This document shows, in pieces, positions 43,330-52,611 of a stretch of 64,000 nt of DNA. The DNA is taken from NCBI GenBank assembly GCA_020849855.1, contig JADZFO010000046.1:1-64000 (forward strand). The letters are read 5' to 3'. This stretch comes from a bacterium. Lineage in GTDB: Bacteria; 4484-113; JAFGCY01. The notes below the pieces were generated by a model. It saw only the letters and a list, made by a program, of their open reading frames with translations. It was not told where the DNA came from and did not search any database. Both the position numbers and the translations under genes were made by a program. Position 1 is the first letter of the stretch; each line of letters starts with the position of its first letter.

Positions 43330-45516
43330 ATGAGCAAGCGGGGCGCAGGGCTGGAAGAGCCACAGACGGCGGCGGGGCAGCAGCAGCCGATCGAAGTACA
43401 GGGGCTGAGCCCGGATTCACCTGAAGCCTATTTCAACCGCGACCTGAGCTGGCTGGCCTTTGCCCAGCGCGTGCTGGCGCAGGTTGAGGACCCGGGGGTG
43501 CCCCTGCTGGAGCGCCTGCGCTTTGCCGGCATCATGGGCGTGCTGCATGACGAGTTCTTTCAGAAGCGCGCCACCCTGATCCAGCGCGGCTGGCCCGCCT
43601 CCATCGCCGACGGCGGCTATCAGGGCTGGACCCCCCAGCGTCTCAAGGCCGCCTGCCGCGAGGTAATCGACGAGCAGTCGCGGCGGCTGGGGGACGTCTT
43701 CCAGCAGCAGATCCGCCCGGCCCTGCGCGAGGCGGGCATCGCGATCCTGGACTACAGCGAGCTGAGCGCGGAACAGAAGAAAGACCTGGCGCACTACTTC
43801 CAGACCCAGGTGCAGCCGATCCTGACCCCGCTGGCGGTGGACGCGGAGCATCCCTTTCCCTTCATCAGCAACCTGGGCCTGAACCTGGGTATCCAGGTGC
43901 TGGAGCGTGGCAAGCGCGTGCCGCGCTTTGTGCGGCTGAAGGTGCCGGGGAACCGCCCGCGCTGGGTGCCGCTGCCGGACGGCGCGGGCTATGTGCCGCT
44001 GGAACAGGTGATCAGCGCGCACCTGGCGGACTTCTTCCCTGACGTCTCGGGCCTGGAGGTCTATACCTTCCGAGTCACCCGAGGCGAGCCCAACGAGCGC
44101 CATGGCGACGATGACGGGCACGACCCCGAACTTGAGCACCTGACCCCCGGCCTGATCGTCAGCCAGGTGGAGCGCCGCCTGCTGGCCCGGCGCTTCGCCA
44201 AGGCCACCCGTCTGCAGGTCAGCCACCGCATGCCCGAAGGCCTGCGCAACTGGCTGGCTGAGCAGCTGGAGCTGGGCCCGGACGACATCTACCTCAACGA
44301 CAACGTGATGGGCAAGAGCGACCTGACGCAGTTCCGCCCGGACGGGCACCCTGAGCTGCGCTTCCCGGCTCATGAGCCCCAGACCCACCCGCGCCTGCGG
44401 CGCCTGCTGCCCGGCGACCACAGCGCCATCTTTGAGGAGATCCGGCGCGGCGACATTCTGCTGCACCACCCTTACCAGAGCTTCGACACTTCGGTACTGC
44501 GCTTCCTGGAGAGCGCTGCCCGCGACCCGCGCGTGCTGGCGATGAAGCTGACCATTTACCGCACCTCCAGCGACAGCCCGATCATCCGGGCCCTGCTGGA
44601 GGCCGCGCGCAGCGGCAAGCAGGTGGCCGTGCTGGTGGAGATCACCGCGCGCTTCGACGAAGCGCCGAACATTGCCTGGGGCCAGCGCCTGGAATCCGCC
44701 GGCGCGCATGTGACCTATGGAATTGAAAACCTCAAGACCCACCTGAAGCTGGCGCTGGTTGTCCGCGAGGAAGAGGACGGCATCCGCCGCTATGTGCACT
44801 GCGGCACGGGCAACTACCACTCCGGTACTGCGCGGGCCTATGTTGACCTCGGCCTCTTCTCCTGCGACCCGCAGCTCAGCGCGGACGTGGCGGATGTCTT
44901 TAACGAACTGACCTCGGCCACGGACTACCCCAGCTACCGCCGCCTTGTGGTGGCCCCGGACCAGCTGCGCCAGCGCTTCACCGACATGATCCGCCGCGAG
45001 GCCGAGCATGCGCTTGCCGGACGCCCCTGTGGCATCCGGGCCAAGATGAACCAGCTCAGCGACATGCAGATCATCCGTGAGCTTTACCTGGCCTCCCAGG
45101 CCGGAGTGCCGATTGAGCTCGACGTGCGCGGCCTGTGCTGCCTGCGGCCCGGCGTACCGGGACTTTCCGAGAGCATCAGGGTCTTCAGCGTGGTCGGGCG
45201 TTTCCTGGAGCACAGCCGTCTGTACCGCTTTGAGAACGGCGGCCAGGCCGAGTACTTCATCGGCTCCGCCGACTGGATGCAGCGCAACCTGGACCGCCGC
45301 ATCGAAAGCGTCACGCCGGTGGCCGAGCCGGAGCTGCGGCGCCAGCTTGATGCGATCCTGCAGACCTATGAAGCCGACAACTGCAGCGCCTGGGACCTGC
45401 AGCCCGACGGCAGTTATCTGCGCCGCAGCCCGGCCCCGGGGGGCAACGGCCACCCTGACGGCGAACTGCTCTGCGCGCAGGAACGCTTCATCAACCTGGC
45501 GGGTCTGCAGGACTAG
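43330..45516 (+). CDS. ppk: Polyphosphate kinase 1
   Basis: A 728-residue PPK1, which makes polyphosphate from ATP. YFNRDLSWLAFAQRVL opens the N-terminal domain; H471 in ENLKTHLKLALV matches the histidine that is phosphorylated in PPK1 and GTGNYHSGTARAY is the following conserved block. FIGSADWMQRNLDRRIE marks the C-terminal catalytic domain. Length is normal. No ppx is seen in the window. Confidence 0.96.
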   Translation: MSKRGAGLEEPQTAAGQQQPIEVQGLSPDSPEAYFNRDLSWLAFAQRVLAQVEDPGVPLLERLRFAGIMGVLHDEFFQKRATLIQRGWPASIADGGYQGWTPQRLKAACREVIDEQSRRLGDVFQQQIRPALREAGIAILDYSELSAEQKKDLAHYFQTQVQPILTPLAVDAEHPFPFISNLGLNLGIQVLERGKRVPRFVRLKVPGNRPRWVPLPDGAGYVPLEQVISAHLADFFPDVSGLEVYTFRVTRGEPNERHGDDDGHDPELEHLTPGLIVSQVERRLLARRFAKATRLQVSHRMPEGLRNWLAEQLELGPDDIYLNDNVMGKSDLTQFRPDGHPELRFPAHEPQTHPRLRRLLPGDHSAIFEEIRRGDILLHHPYQSFDTSVLRFLESAARDPRVLAMKLTIYRTSSDSPIIRALLEAARSGKQVAVLVEITARFDEAPNIAWGQRLESAGAHVTYGIENLKTHLKLALVVREEEDGIRRYVHCGTGNYHSGTARAYVDLGLFSCDPQLSADVADVFNELTSATDYPSYRRLVVAPDQLRQRFTDMIRREAEHALAGRPCGIRAKMNQLSDMQIIRELYLASQAGVPIELDVRGLCCLRPGVPGLSESIRVFSVVGRFLEHSRLYRFENGGQAEYFIGSADWMQRNLDRRIESVTPVAEPELRRQLDAILQTYEADNCSAWDLQPDGSYLRRSPAPGGNGHPDGELLCAQERFINLAGLQD

Positions 45517-45671
45517 TTCCGCTTCACGCGGCAGGTACTAGAATATAGGCGTCCGGAACGGATTGCTTCGATATCGAACAATTCTTCCAGGCCCTTCGTC
45601 GGACTGCATGACGTGAACCGCGAACTGAGTCCGCAGCTTGTTGCGGAGTGGAGCGGTACGTCAGAAAGGAA

Positions 45672-46310
45672 ATGACAAGCGTATTGAACAGTATCGGCAG
45701 CAGGCACTCCCCCACCCGCATCAGTGATGAGGTTCTGGTCGGACGGCTGGCCGCCGGTGATTCGGGCGCCTTCGACGAGATCTTCGAGCGCTACCACCAG
45801 CAGATCTACAACTTCGTCAAAAAGCAGGTTTCTGACGCGGAGAGTGTGGAGGACCTGGTGCAGGAAGTCTTCCTGCGTGTCTACAAGAGCGCGCACAACT
45901 TCGACGTTGAGAAGAAGTTCAGCTCCTGGATCTACAAGATCGCGCTTAACGAAGTGAAGCGGCACTGGAAGCGCAGCGCCAGCCGGCAGACCTACAGCCT
46001 CAACACGCCCCTGGGCGATGAGGGTGGGGATACTGAGCGCGCCGACCTGCTGGAAGACCAGCGGATCACGCCGGATGTGCTGACCGAGAACGAGATTTTC
46101 AGCAAGAACCTGCGCCATCTGATCGACCGCCTGCCGGAAAAGCAGCGCATGGTGGTGATGCTGAAGGTTTACCAGGACCTGACTTTCGAGGAAATCGCGG
46201 AGATCTGCGAGTGCCCCCTCAGCACCGTGCTTTCACGGATGCGCTACGCGGTAAACAAACTGCGCCGCTGGCTTGGTATAGAGGAGCAGGAGGAGCGGGA
46301 CGAAGCATGA
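45672..46310 (+). CDS. ECF-type RNA polymerase sigma factor
   Basis: A 212-residue sigma-70 family protein. Region 2 is seen in VEDLVQEVFLRVYKSAHNFD and SSWIYKIALNEVKRHWKR; region 4 in LPEKQRMVVMLKVYQDLTFE and STVLSRMRYAVNKL. It starts at ATG 45672 behind AAAGGA. Its stop overlaps a small open frame as TGATG, and a zinc-binding anti-sigma-like gene follows. A GGAAC at 45555-45559 may be the -35 element of an autoregulated promoter; this is a guess. Confidence 0.92.
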   Translation: MTSVLNSIGSRHSPTRISDEVLVGRLAAGDSGAFDEIFERYHQQIYNFVKKQVSDAESVEDLVQEVFLRVYKSAHNFDVEKKFSSWIYKIALNEVKRHWKRSASRQTYSLNTPLGDEGGDTERADLLEDQRITPDVLTENEIFSKNLRHLIDRLPEKQRMVVMLKVYQDLTFEEIAEICECPLSTVLSRMRYAVNKLRRWLGIEEQEERDEA

Positions 46311-46432
46311 TGCAGAAGCAGACAGGAATGCTGCGGCTGCACCGGCGCCGCTTCAATTGCGAGATGAATGCCAGGACAATAAACGCTGCCAGGGAGGCCA
46401 CAGCCGCAAAGCTCTGCACTGCGGCCGGATAA
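46310..46432 (+). CDS. Possible 40-residue protein between sigma and anti-sigma genes
   Basis: A short open frame starts at the A of the sigma gene's TGA (TGATG overlap), with GGAGGAG upstream, and ends four bases before the anti-sigma ATG. The product would be basic and Ala/Arg-rich (MLRLHRRRFNCEMNARTINA). The exact fit between two coupled genes suggests real translation, but the composition is not typical of a folded protein. It may serve only to carry ribosomes across. Confidence 0.35.
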   Translation: MQKQTGMLRLHRRRFNCEMNARTINAAREATAAKLCTAAG

Positions 46433-46436
46433 ACCC

Positions 46437-46673
46437 ATGGACTGTAAGAAGATACAGCAGGTTATTTATCGCTTCATTTATGGAGAATCCAATACTGTCG
46501 AGCTGCGGCGCATCAAGGCCCACCTTGAGAACTGCTCAAGCTGCCAGGAAGAGCGCCTGATCATCGAAGAGATCCTCGTCCAGCTCAAGACCGATGCCAC
46601 TGCGGCCCAGGAAGACTGCCCTGAGTGCGTCAAGGACCGCATGCTTGACGGCATCAAGCGCAAGATCGGCTGA
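46437..46673 (+). CDS. Zinc-finger anti-sigma factor-like protein
   Basis: A 78-residue protein with the zinc-binding anti-sigma signature: H29-x3-C33-x2-C36 (HLENCSSC) with C3 as a likely fourth ligand. A second CPEC pair (61-64) is unusual. No membrane segment is present, so this is a cytoplasmic, possibly redox-sensing type. It would control the sigma factor encoded upstream. Confidence 0.75.
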   Translation: MDCKKIQQVIYRFIYGESNTVELRRIKAHLENCSSCQEERLIIEEILVQLKTDATAAQEDCPECVKDRMLDGIKRKIG

Positions 46674-46675
46674 GG

Positions 46676-47371
46676 CTACAACGCTTCTTCATCCGGCGTT
46701 GCCCCTTCAAGAGCTTCCCGCAGGTAGACAGTCAGCTCTTCCGTCCACAGTTGCCTGCGCACCTGAAGGTAAGCCACACAGACCAGCGGCAGCGCCGCGA
46801 CGCTGATACCGGCGGCCAGATAGCCTGAGAAATACAGCCCCAGGAGCAGCATCCCCGCGCTAAACAGGGGCAGCAGCAGCCATTCCCAGCGCCAGAGCCT
46901 CCGGCCCGGTCGCAGATACCAGTCCAGATTGGCCGCCACGCGCCGCAGGGCGGGCAGCAGGCTGCCGGCGCTGTTGCGCGGCAGCAGCGCGCGCCAGGGC
47001 CAGGGGCAAGCCTCAAAGATCGTGTCGTGCTCCAGCCCGTCAAGCGCGATCCGGGTGAAAAGGTCGCTTTGGGACAGGCGGCGGCGCAGGCGGCGGCGCT
47101 CAGTGTGGCTGTAAAGCAGGGCTGGAATCAGAATGAGCAGGCACCAGCCGCCGGCAAGCCAGAGCAGAAGCGAGCTTACGGAGACTTCGCGGGCCAGGCG
47201 GGCGAAGTAGTCCACCAGCGCAATCAGCAGGGGCAGGAGAGCTATCAGGTACAGCGAGAAGCGGGATAGGGCCGCGGTGTCATCCGCGCGGCGCGCCATC
47301 TGGCTTAGTGCCCGGTCCAGCGGAAGCAGTCCACCACCCGCTCTGCGCGCATCTTTGCCTGTGCTTCGCAC
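46676..47371 (-). CDS. Membrane protein of unknown function
   Basis: About 231 residues from a GTG at 47371, with four hydrophobic segments in two pairs (near 44-65 and 72-92, then two more in the C-terminal third). A cytoplasmic Arg-rich stretch (RRRLRRRLSQSDLFTRIALD) lies between. No family recognised. It converges on the anti-sigma gene with two bases between. A start at 47479 would overlap the zinc-ribbon gene by 44 bases. Confidence 0.5.
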   Translation of the reverse strand: MRSTGKDARRAGGGLLPLDRALSQMARRADDTAALSRFSLYLIALLPLLIALVDYFARLAREVSVSSLLLWLAGGWCLLILIPALLYSHTERRRLRRRLSQSDLFTRIALDGLEHDTIFEACPWPWRALLPRNSAGSLLPALRRVAANLDWYLRPGRRLWRWEWLLLPLFSAGMLLLGLYFSGYLAAGISVAALPLVCVAYLQVRRQLWTEELTVYLREALEGATPDEEAL

Positions 47372-47435
47372 GGCCAATGGTATCGCAGAGCGTGGGTTCA
47401 GTAGCTTGAATGCAGTTGCCTGGGAAGGGCCTGTC

Positions 47436-47801
47436 CTAAAGCCGGACGGTCCAGGCCTCACTGCCCTTGGGCTCGCCATCGGCGGCGAGCGCCAGCACCG
47501 GGGGCTTGCCGCAGCTCAGGCAACGGTTGAACTTATAGTCCAGGCTGGAGAGGCGGCTGCCGCAGTGCGGACAGCGGTCCGCCTCGGCCAGGGCCGGAGC
47601 TGAGCTGTTCGCCGTCTCGGGGCTGGGCCCGGCGGCCGGGCGGCGCGCGACCTGCCCGAGGAAATCTTCAATACTTGAACGTGCTGCACTTGACTGCGCG
47701 GAGGCGTTCTCAGCTGCCGCGACTGCCTGCTCTTCACTGCTGGCGGACTGCCAAGCCGGCACTTCCAGCGGCTTGACTACACTGCGTTCGGTCCCTGTCA
47801 T
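47436..47801 (-). CDS. Small protein with a C-terminal zinc ribbon
   Basis: A 121-residue protein from ATG 47801, with a disordered Ala/Ser/Glu-rich N-terminus and a C-terminal CPHCGSRLSSL then CLSCGKPP, a four-cysteine zinc ribbon. Such proteins often bind nucleic acid or a partner protein; nothing more is visible. It lies upstream of the membrane protein gene on the same strand. Confidence 0.55.
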   Translation of the reverse strand: MTGTERSVVKPLEVPAWQSASSEEQAVAAAENASAQSSAARSSIEDFLGQVARRPAAGPSPETANSSAPALAEADRCPHCGSRLSSLDYKFNRCLSCGKPPVLALAADGEPKGSEAWTVRL

Positions 47802-48060
47802 ATCCCTGCCCGTTGAGGAAATCTCCCCCACCTCCGGACACTTCAGCCCAGGCTCCCCACCGAGCCCTGCAGAGCGCACCGCACTCTGAGGCCAGTTTAG
47901 ACCTGCGGGCTCAGGCTTTGTTCCCAAGTTCCTTGAAAACTCGGCAAGACACCCAGCCGGCCAGTTCCGGACAGTAAACAGATGCAAGAGAAAGCAAGTT
48001 GCTACATCCCGACGGGAAATTTAACCTGTAGTGTCCGATTTCCAGCGAGGACAGCAACGC

Positions 48061-49641
48061 CTAGGGCTTCTCGCTCTTCTCCGCCGGTGCAGCACCGACG
48101 CTGAGTTCGGGCAGGCGGCGGATCAGGGCGTGCAGGTCCATGCCGGAGAGGGCTTCAACGATGGGCGGGAGCTGGGCCAGGACCTGGCTGACGTCCTGGG
48201 TGATCTTGGCCGCCCCTGTACCCTGCTGGCCGTCGCCGCCGCCGACCACCACGATCTTCTCGATGCGGCTCATCGGCTCAGCGATCGCCTTGGCGATCTC
48301 AGGCAGCTTCTCGATCAGTAGCTGGGCGATGGCCGCCTCGTTGTATTCCTGCCAGGCGCGGGCCTTCTCCAGCGAGCCGGCCGCTTCGGCCAGGCCCTTC
48401 TGCTTGGCCACTTCGGCTTCCGCCAGACCCTTAGCCTGCACGGCCGACGCTTCCGCGGCGCCGGTGGCCTGGGTCACTTCGGCCTGGGCCAGACCGGTGA
48501 TGCGCTGGCTGCGGCTCTGGCCCTCGGCGATGTTCTCCAGGCGGAAGCGCTCGGCTTCGGCCAGGCGCTCAACCTCATACTTCTTGGCGTCCGCCGGGCG
48601 CTGGATGGTGGCCTCCAGTTCCTTCTGGCGGCGCTCGATTTCCTTCTGCTCCAGCTCGATGCGCTTGGTCTTCTCGATGATCTCAACGTCGACTTCCTGC
48701 TCGCGCAGCTTGCGGATGCTCAGGGTGCGCTGCAGGTCATAGGCCAGATCGGCGTCGGCCTTCTGGGTGTTGACGTCCTTGGTGTAGTTGGCCACCTGCA
48801 TTTCATAGTCGCGGTTGGCCTGGGCGATCTTGGTCTCGGCCTCGAACTTGGCCGCCTCGCCCTCCTGGCGGAAGCCGGCGGCCTTGATTGTCGCGTCGCG
48901 GCTGGCCTCGGCTTCGCCGATGGTGGCGTCCCTCTTCACTTCGGCGATACGCTTGCGGCCCAGGGCGTCAAGGTAGCCCTGGTTATCGCGGACGTCGCGG
49001 GTGGTGAAGGAGATGATGGCCAGGCCCATGTTGGCCAGATCGGTGGCCGCCACGTCCTGCACGCGCTGGGCGAAGGCGTCGCGGTTCTTGTAGACATCTT
49101 CAACCGTCAGGGTACCCAGGATGGCGCGCAGGTGGCCTTCAAGGGTCTGCTGGGCGATCTGGGCGATCTGCTGCACACTCTTGTTCAGGAACTGCTCGAC
49201 CGCGGTGGCGATGGAAACATCGTCGCCCTTGATCTTGATCTGGGCCACGCCGTCGACGATGACCGGCACACCCTGCTGGGTATAGACCTCCGGCGTCTTG
49301 ACGTCGATGGTCATCAGCTCGAGGCTCAGGGTATCGACGCGCTCAACCACCGGCCAGACGAAGGTACCGCCACCCTTGATGATGCGGAAGCCGATGCGGC
49401 GGCTGCGCCCGTCAAGGTCGCGGATGCGCTGCCCCACGCCGCCGGAGATCACCATGACGGTGTTCGGCGGGACCTTGGTATATCGGCTGGCGAAGTAGGC
49501 GATGATGACAAAGAAGATCACCACGCCTGCAACCATCAGGAAAATCAGGGTCCCGCTGGGCAGTTTGAACTGCAGCAGGCCCGGCTGATTCAATGCATTA
49601 AGGAGCTGCGCGCTGCTTAGCGCCTCAACAAAGCTCAACAT
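48061..49641 (-). CDS. Flotillin-family SPFH protein
   Basis: A 526-residue membrane scaffold. One hydrophobic segment (about 30-52) is followed by ASRYTKVPPNTVMVISGGVG, an SPFH domain to about 250, then a long Ala/Glu-rich coiled coil with the flotillin repeats (AEAEVAKQKGLAEAAGSLEKA). Flotillins assemble in membrane microdomains. An NfeD-like protein, the usual partner (as in YuaF-YuaG), is encoded 3 kb upstream on the same strand, separated by two paralogous secreted-protein genes. Confidence 0.92.
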   Translation of the reverse strand: MLSFVEALSSAQLLNALNQPGLLQFKLPSGTLIFLMVAGVVIFFVIIAYFASRYTKVPPNTVMVISGGVGQRIRDLDGRSRRIGFRIIKGGGTFVWPVVERVDTLSLELMTIDVKTPEVYTQQGVPVIVDGVAQIKIKGDDVSIATAVEQFLNKSVQQIAQIAQQTLEGHLRAILGTLTVEDVYKNRDAFAQRVQDVAATDLANMGLAIISFTTRDVRDNQGYLDALGRKRIAEVKRDATIGEAEASRDATIKAAGFRQEGEAAKFEAETKIAQANRDYEMQVANYTKDVNTQKADADLAYDLQRTLSIRKLREQEVDVEIIEKTKRIELEQKEIERRQKELEATIQRPADAKKYEVERLAEAERFRLENIAEGQSRSQRITGLAQAEVTQATGAAEASAVQAKGLAEAEVAKQKGLAEAAGSLEKARAWQEYNEAAIAQLLIEKLPEIAKAIAEPMSRIEKIVVVGGGDGQQGTGAAKITQDVSQVLAQLPPIVEALSGMDLHALIRRLPELSVGAAPAEKSEKP

Positions 49642-49805
49642 TCGCCACCATCCCTTCCGCTATGCGTGGAGTGCTACTCCCCTCACTGGCCCCTGCATGC
49701 CACATGCAGCCCCGGGCTGACGGTCACGATTATAACCGGGTTAAGCGCCCGCTGCAGCGAAATGCCTTCGAATCCGCCCGCCGCCAGTCTGCCTGAATTC
49801 GCGTA

Positions 49806-51170
49806 TCAATATGTATTCCAATGCTCAAAACTGGCCGGCGCGCTGAAGTCAAAGCTTCCCAGCACAGCCAGCCGAGGTGCGAGTTCCTTCTGCACTGTGC
49901 GCAGCTCCTGCGCGATGTAGGCATGGTACGCGCGGTAGCGCCGCTGCGGTAGCAGCCGGTAGGTCAAGCGCAGGTACTCACGGGCATCATCGAGGTCGCT
50001 TTCACAGCGGTAGTTCACCGGATTCAGCTCCGTGTATATTGCTCCGAAGAGTGATTCGTTGAACAACTCACTGTCGCGGCTCAGACCGCGCAGACGGGAC
50101 TGGATCTGGTCGACCTCACGCTGCAGGTCGAGCAAGGCATTGACCTGCGTCTGGCTTAGCTCTTCGGCGTGGCTGCGCAGCAGGCGGCCCGCAAACATGT
50201 TTGGGACAACCATGGCAAGGATGGTGTCCATGCTGCCGGAACCGACGGTCCCGGCCTGGCGGCAGGCGAAGCCGCTGAGCGCATTGAAGGCGCGCCGCTC
50301 GCCGGCAAGGTTGAAGACGAGTTCGGCCTCCTTGGCGTGCTCCTTCCAGCGGACAGCAATAGGCAGGAGTCGCGACTGGCTGGCCATCAGCACCGCACCG
50401 CAAAGGACTTCGCCGCCTGGCGCAGCGCCCTTGGCAACGCTCTCGCGGATGAACGTTTCCGGCCAGCAGGCCGGATAGCTGCAACTCGTCGCCGCGTTGC
50501 CTTCTTCCAGCCAGTCGCAGGCCTGCTCTATCTCGCCCAGGTTGAACAGCTCATCGGCATGCCACCACTTCGGCCAGGCCTCATCCGGCCAGGCGCTGTT
50601 AATGCGTTCCAGCGCCCGGGCGAATTCCTCCTCATCGGCCACCATGGCATAGATCAGTGCTTCGCGGCGCCGCGCATCGTCAAGGGCTAGGTCTGCACTG
50701 ATCACATCGATCTCACGGCGCCGCTGAGCGCGCTGAATCCGGGCCAGTGAGTAGAGCGCGAAGGGCGAGGCTCCGCCGCAATCGCGAGCCCTGACGAGCA
50801 GGTCGATGGCCAGGCTCTCGTCTTCCTGCGCGGCCCAACTGGAGTCAAGACCATAGGCACCCCGCCGGGTCAGCATAGCGGCCTGCAGACACCAGTAGCG
50901 CAGCTCCCAGTAGCGCGCTTCGCCGCCGTGCTCCGGCTCCAGCGTCTGCAACTGTTCCTGGCTCAGCACCGCCGGGTTGTAACGGGCGGACTCCCATGCG
51001 GACAGCTCGCCAATTGGCAGGAAGACGCGCCGCTCATGCTGCTGAACCAGCGCGGAGTAGTCCGCGAGGAGCGCATCGGACGGCGCAGTGCTGTCGGCCC
51101 GGGCCCGCCCGGTCGAAGTCACGATCAGGCTAAGCACCATAACCGCAATCAAGATCGCAGGCCGCATCAT
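49806..51170 (-). CDS. Secreted helical-repeat protein, paralog of the next gene
   Basis: A 454-residue protein with a signal peptide (ILIAVMVLSLIVTSTGRARA). The mature part is helical, with TPR-like stretches: INSAWPDEAWPKWWHADELF and CSYPACWPETFIRESV. These match RRQWPDEAAPHFWLAEYYLQ and CGCPGLFPERFIRERL in the protein encoded just upstream. The conserved Cys pairs suggest disulfides outside the cytoplasm. Function is unknown. Confidence 0.6.
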   Translation of the reverse strand: MMRPAILIAVMVLSLIVTSTGRARADSTAPSDALLADYSALVQQHERRVFLPIGELSAWESARYNPAVLSQEQLQTLEPEHGGEARYWELRYWCLQAAMLTRRGAYGLDSSWAAQEDESLAIDLLVRARDCGGASPFALYSLARIQRAQRRREIDVISADLALDDARRREALIYAMVADEEEFARALERINSAWPDEAWPKWWHADELFNLGEIEQACDWLEEGNAATSCSYPACWPETFIRESVAKGAAPGGEVLCGAVLMASQSRLLPIAVRWKEHAKEAELVFNLAGERRAFNALSGFACRQAGTVGSGSMDTILAMVVPNMFAGRLLRSHAEELSQTQVNALLDLQREVDQIQSRLRGLSRDSELFNESLFGAIYTELNPVNYRCESDLDDAREYLRLTYRLLPQRRYRAYHAYIAQELRTVQKELAPRLAVLGSFDFSAPASFEHWNTY

Positions 51171-51212
51171 TTATTGCTCCATGTTCTTGCTGTCCCAATG
51201 ATAACGCGCAGG

Positions 51213-52580
51213 TCAAAAATCTGGTTCGTCCAGCGGCCAGCTCACCGCAGCAAAATCGAAGTCCTGAAGGCGCCGCAGGACGCTGGCGTAGTCGACGCGG
51301 ACTGGTTCGATCTGCACTTCCACGTAGTCGCAGTAGATGCTCAGAGGCCCGCGCGGATCCATTAACTGCGGCTCAGGGCTTTCGTCGGCGTCAGCAAGCT
51401 GCCAGGCCGCAAGCTCTTCACCTTTGGGAAGCCTGATAGTCTCAACAGGTCCAATCACGTTTAGCTGCATACTCAGACCCGGCAGCAGCTCCAGCGCCGG
51501 CAGTGCACTGGCCGTCGCCTGCTTGTTTCGCGAAATCTGGCTAAGCGCGAATGAATAGCAGCGGGTCAGGCTTGCCAGCTGCTCCTGGCTGAGTCCGGCG
51601 CTGAGATTTTCAAGACTGTAGCGCGTCAGGCTGCGGCTGGAATTCAGCGCAGCATTGAGATGCCAGAAGTCTGCGCCGTCAGCCATGGCCATGCGGCAGC
51701 AGGCGCGTACAGCCCAGGTGGCAAGATCCGGATCGCCGCCCAGGGCAAGGGTGCTGCTGATCTCCTTGATCCGGCTTTGAAGCCTGATTGCGTCCTGTGT
51801 CTGCGTTGAGGTGCTGGTGAAGAGGATCGCGCCGGCCAGGGCCCGGTCACCGCAGGGCTCTCTCAGGTTCAATCGCTCGCGGATAAATCTCTCCGGGAAG
51901 AGCCCGGGACAGCCACAGACCGGCGCATTTGCGCAGGCAGTCAGTTCGGCAAGCGCCAGTTCGTTCTCGCCGTACTGCAAATAGTACTCAGCCAGCCAGA
52001 AATGCGGTGCTGCTTCGTCCGGCCACTGGCGGCGGATGTCGATCAGGTCTGCCAGGTGTTTGTCTTCATCCTCTGCCATCGCAGTCAGAAGGCTGGGCGC
52101 GTCAACAAGCCCGTCAATCTCAGCGCTGCGAAGCTGGTGCCTGATCTCAGCCAGCCGCAGCAGTGCTTCCGGGCTAGCCTTCCCGCTGCTGCGGGCGCGT
52201 TCCAGGAAGCCCGCGCATTGCAGCAGTACTTCCCGGTCATCAGAAGGCCGCAAGTAGTTGCCACCAGGCCAGTCTGCCGTGCTGATCTGCAGCGACCAGC
52301 AGAGCAGCTCCCAGAAGCGTGGATCCGACCCAAACTGCGGCTCAAGACTCGCCAGCTTATCGTCGTCCACCAGTGCGCAGCCTTCAAGGTTGACAGTCGA
52401 CAGGAACGCTAAGTCGGGCACCTTCCTGGGCGCCAAAGCAGGCTCGGCGAGTGCGGAATATGCGTCATAGAGTGCGTCGCCACTGGTCTCCATCGCTCTG
52501 GCGGGGCCGGGAAAGACAAAAGAAGAGCTCAGCAACAGTGTGGCAGCACAACACAAGGCCAGCTTCTCTGCAGCAATCAT
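51213..52580 (-). CDS. Secreted helical-repeat protein, paralog of the previous gene
   Basis: About 455 residues from ATG 52580, with a signal peptide (LALCCAATLLLSSSFVFPGPARA). DALYDAYSALAEPAL and LASLEPQFGSDPRFWELLCW align with DALLADYSALVQQHE and LQTLEPEHGGEARYWELRYW of the neighbouring paralog. The tail beyond the repeats differs. Both genes lie between nfeD and flotillin and run in the same direction, so they may belong to that operon. Confidence 0.6.
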   Translation of the reverse strand: MIAAEKLALCCAATLLLSSSFVFPGPARAMETSGDALYDAYSALAEPALAPRKVPDLAFLSTVNLEGCALVDDDKLASLEPQFGSDPRFWELLCWSLQISTADWPGGNYLRPSDDREVLLQCAGFLERARSSGKASPEALLRLAEIRHQLRSAEIDGLVDAPSLLTAMAEDEDKHLADLIDIRRQWPDEAAPHFWLAEYYLQYGENELALAELTACANAPVCGCPGLFPERFIRERLNLREPCGDRALAGAILFTSTSTQTQDAIRLQSRIKEISSTLALGGDPDLATWAVRACCRMAMADGADFWHLNAALNSSRSLTRYSLENLSAGLSQEQLASLTRCYSFALSQISRNKQATASALPALELLPGLSMQLNVIGPVETIRLPKGEELAAWQLADADESPEPQLMDPRGPLSIYCDYVEVQIEPVRVDYASVLRRLQDFDFAAVSWPLDEPDF

Positions 52581-52611
52581 CCCTTCCCCCTGCGAACTAC
52601 TAGCCGCGCAG

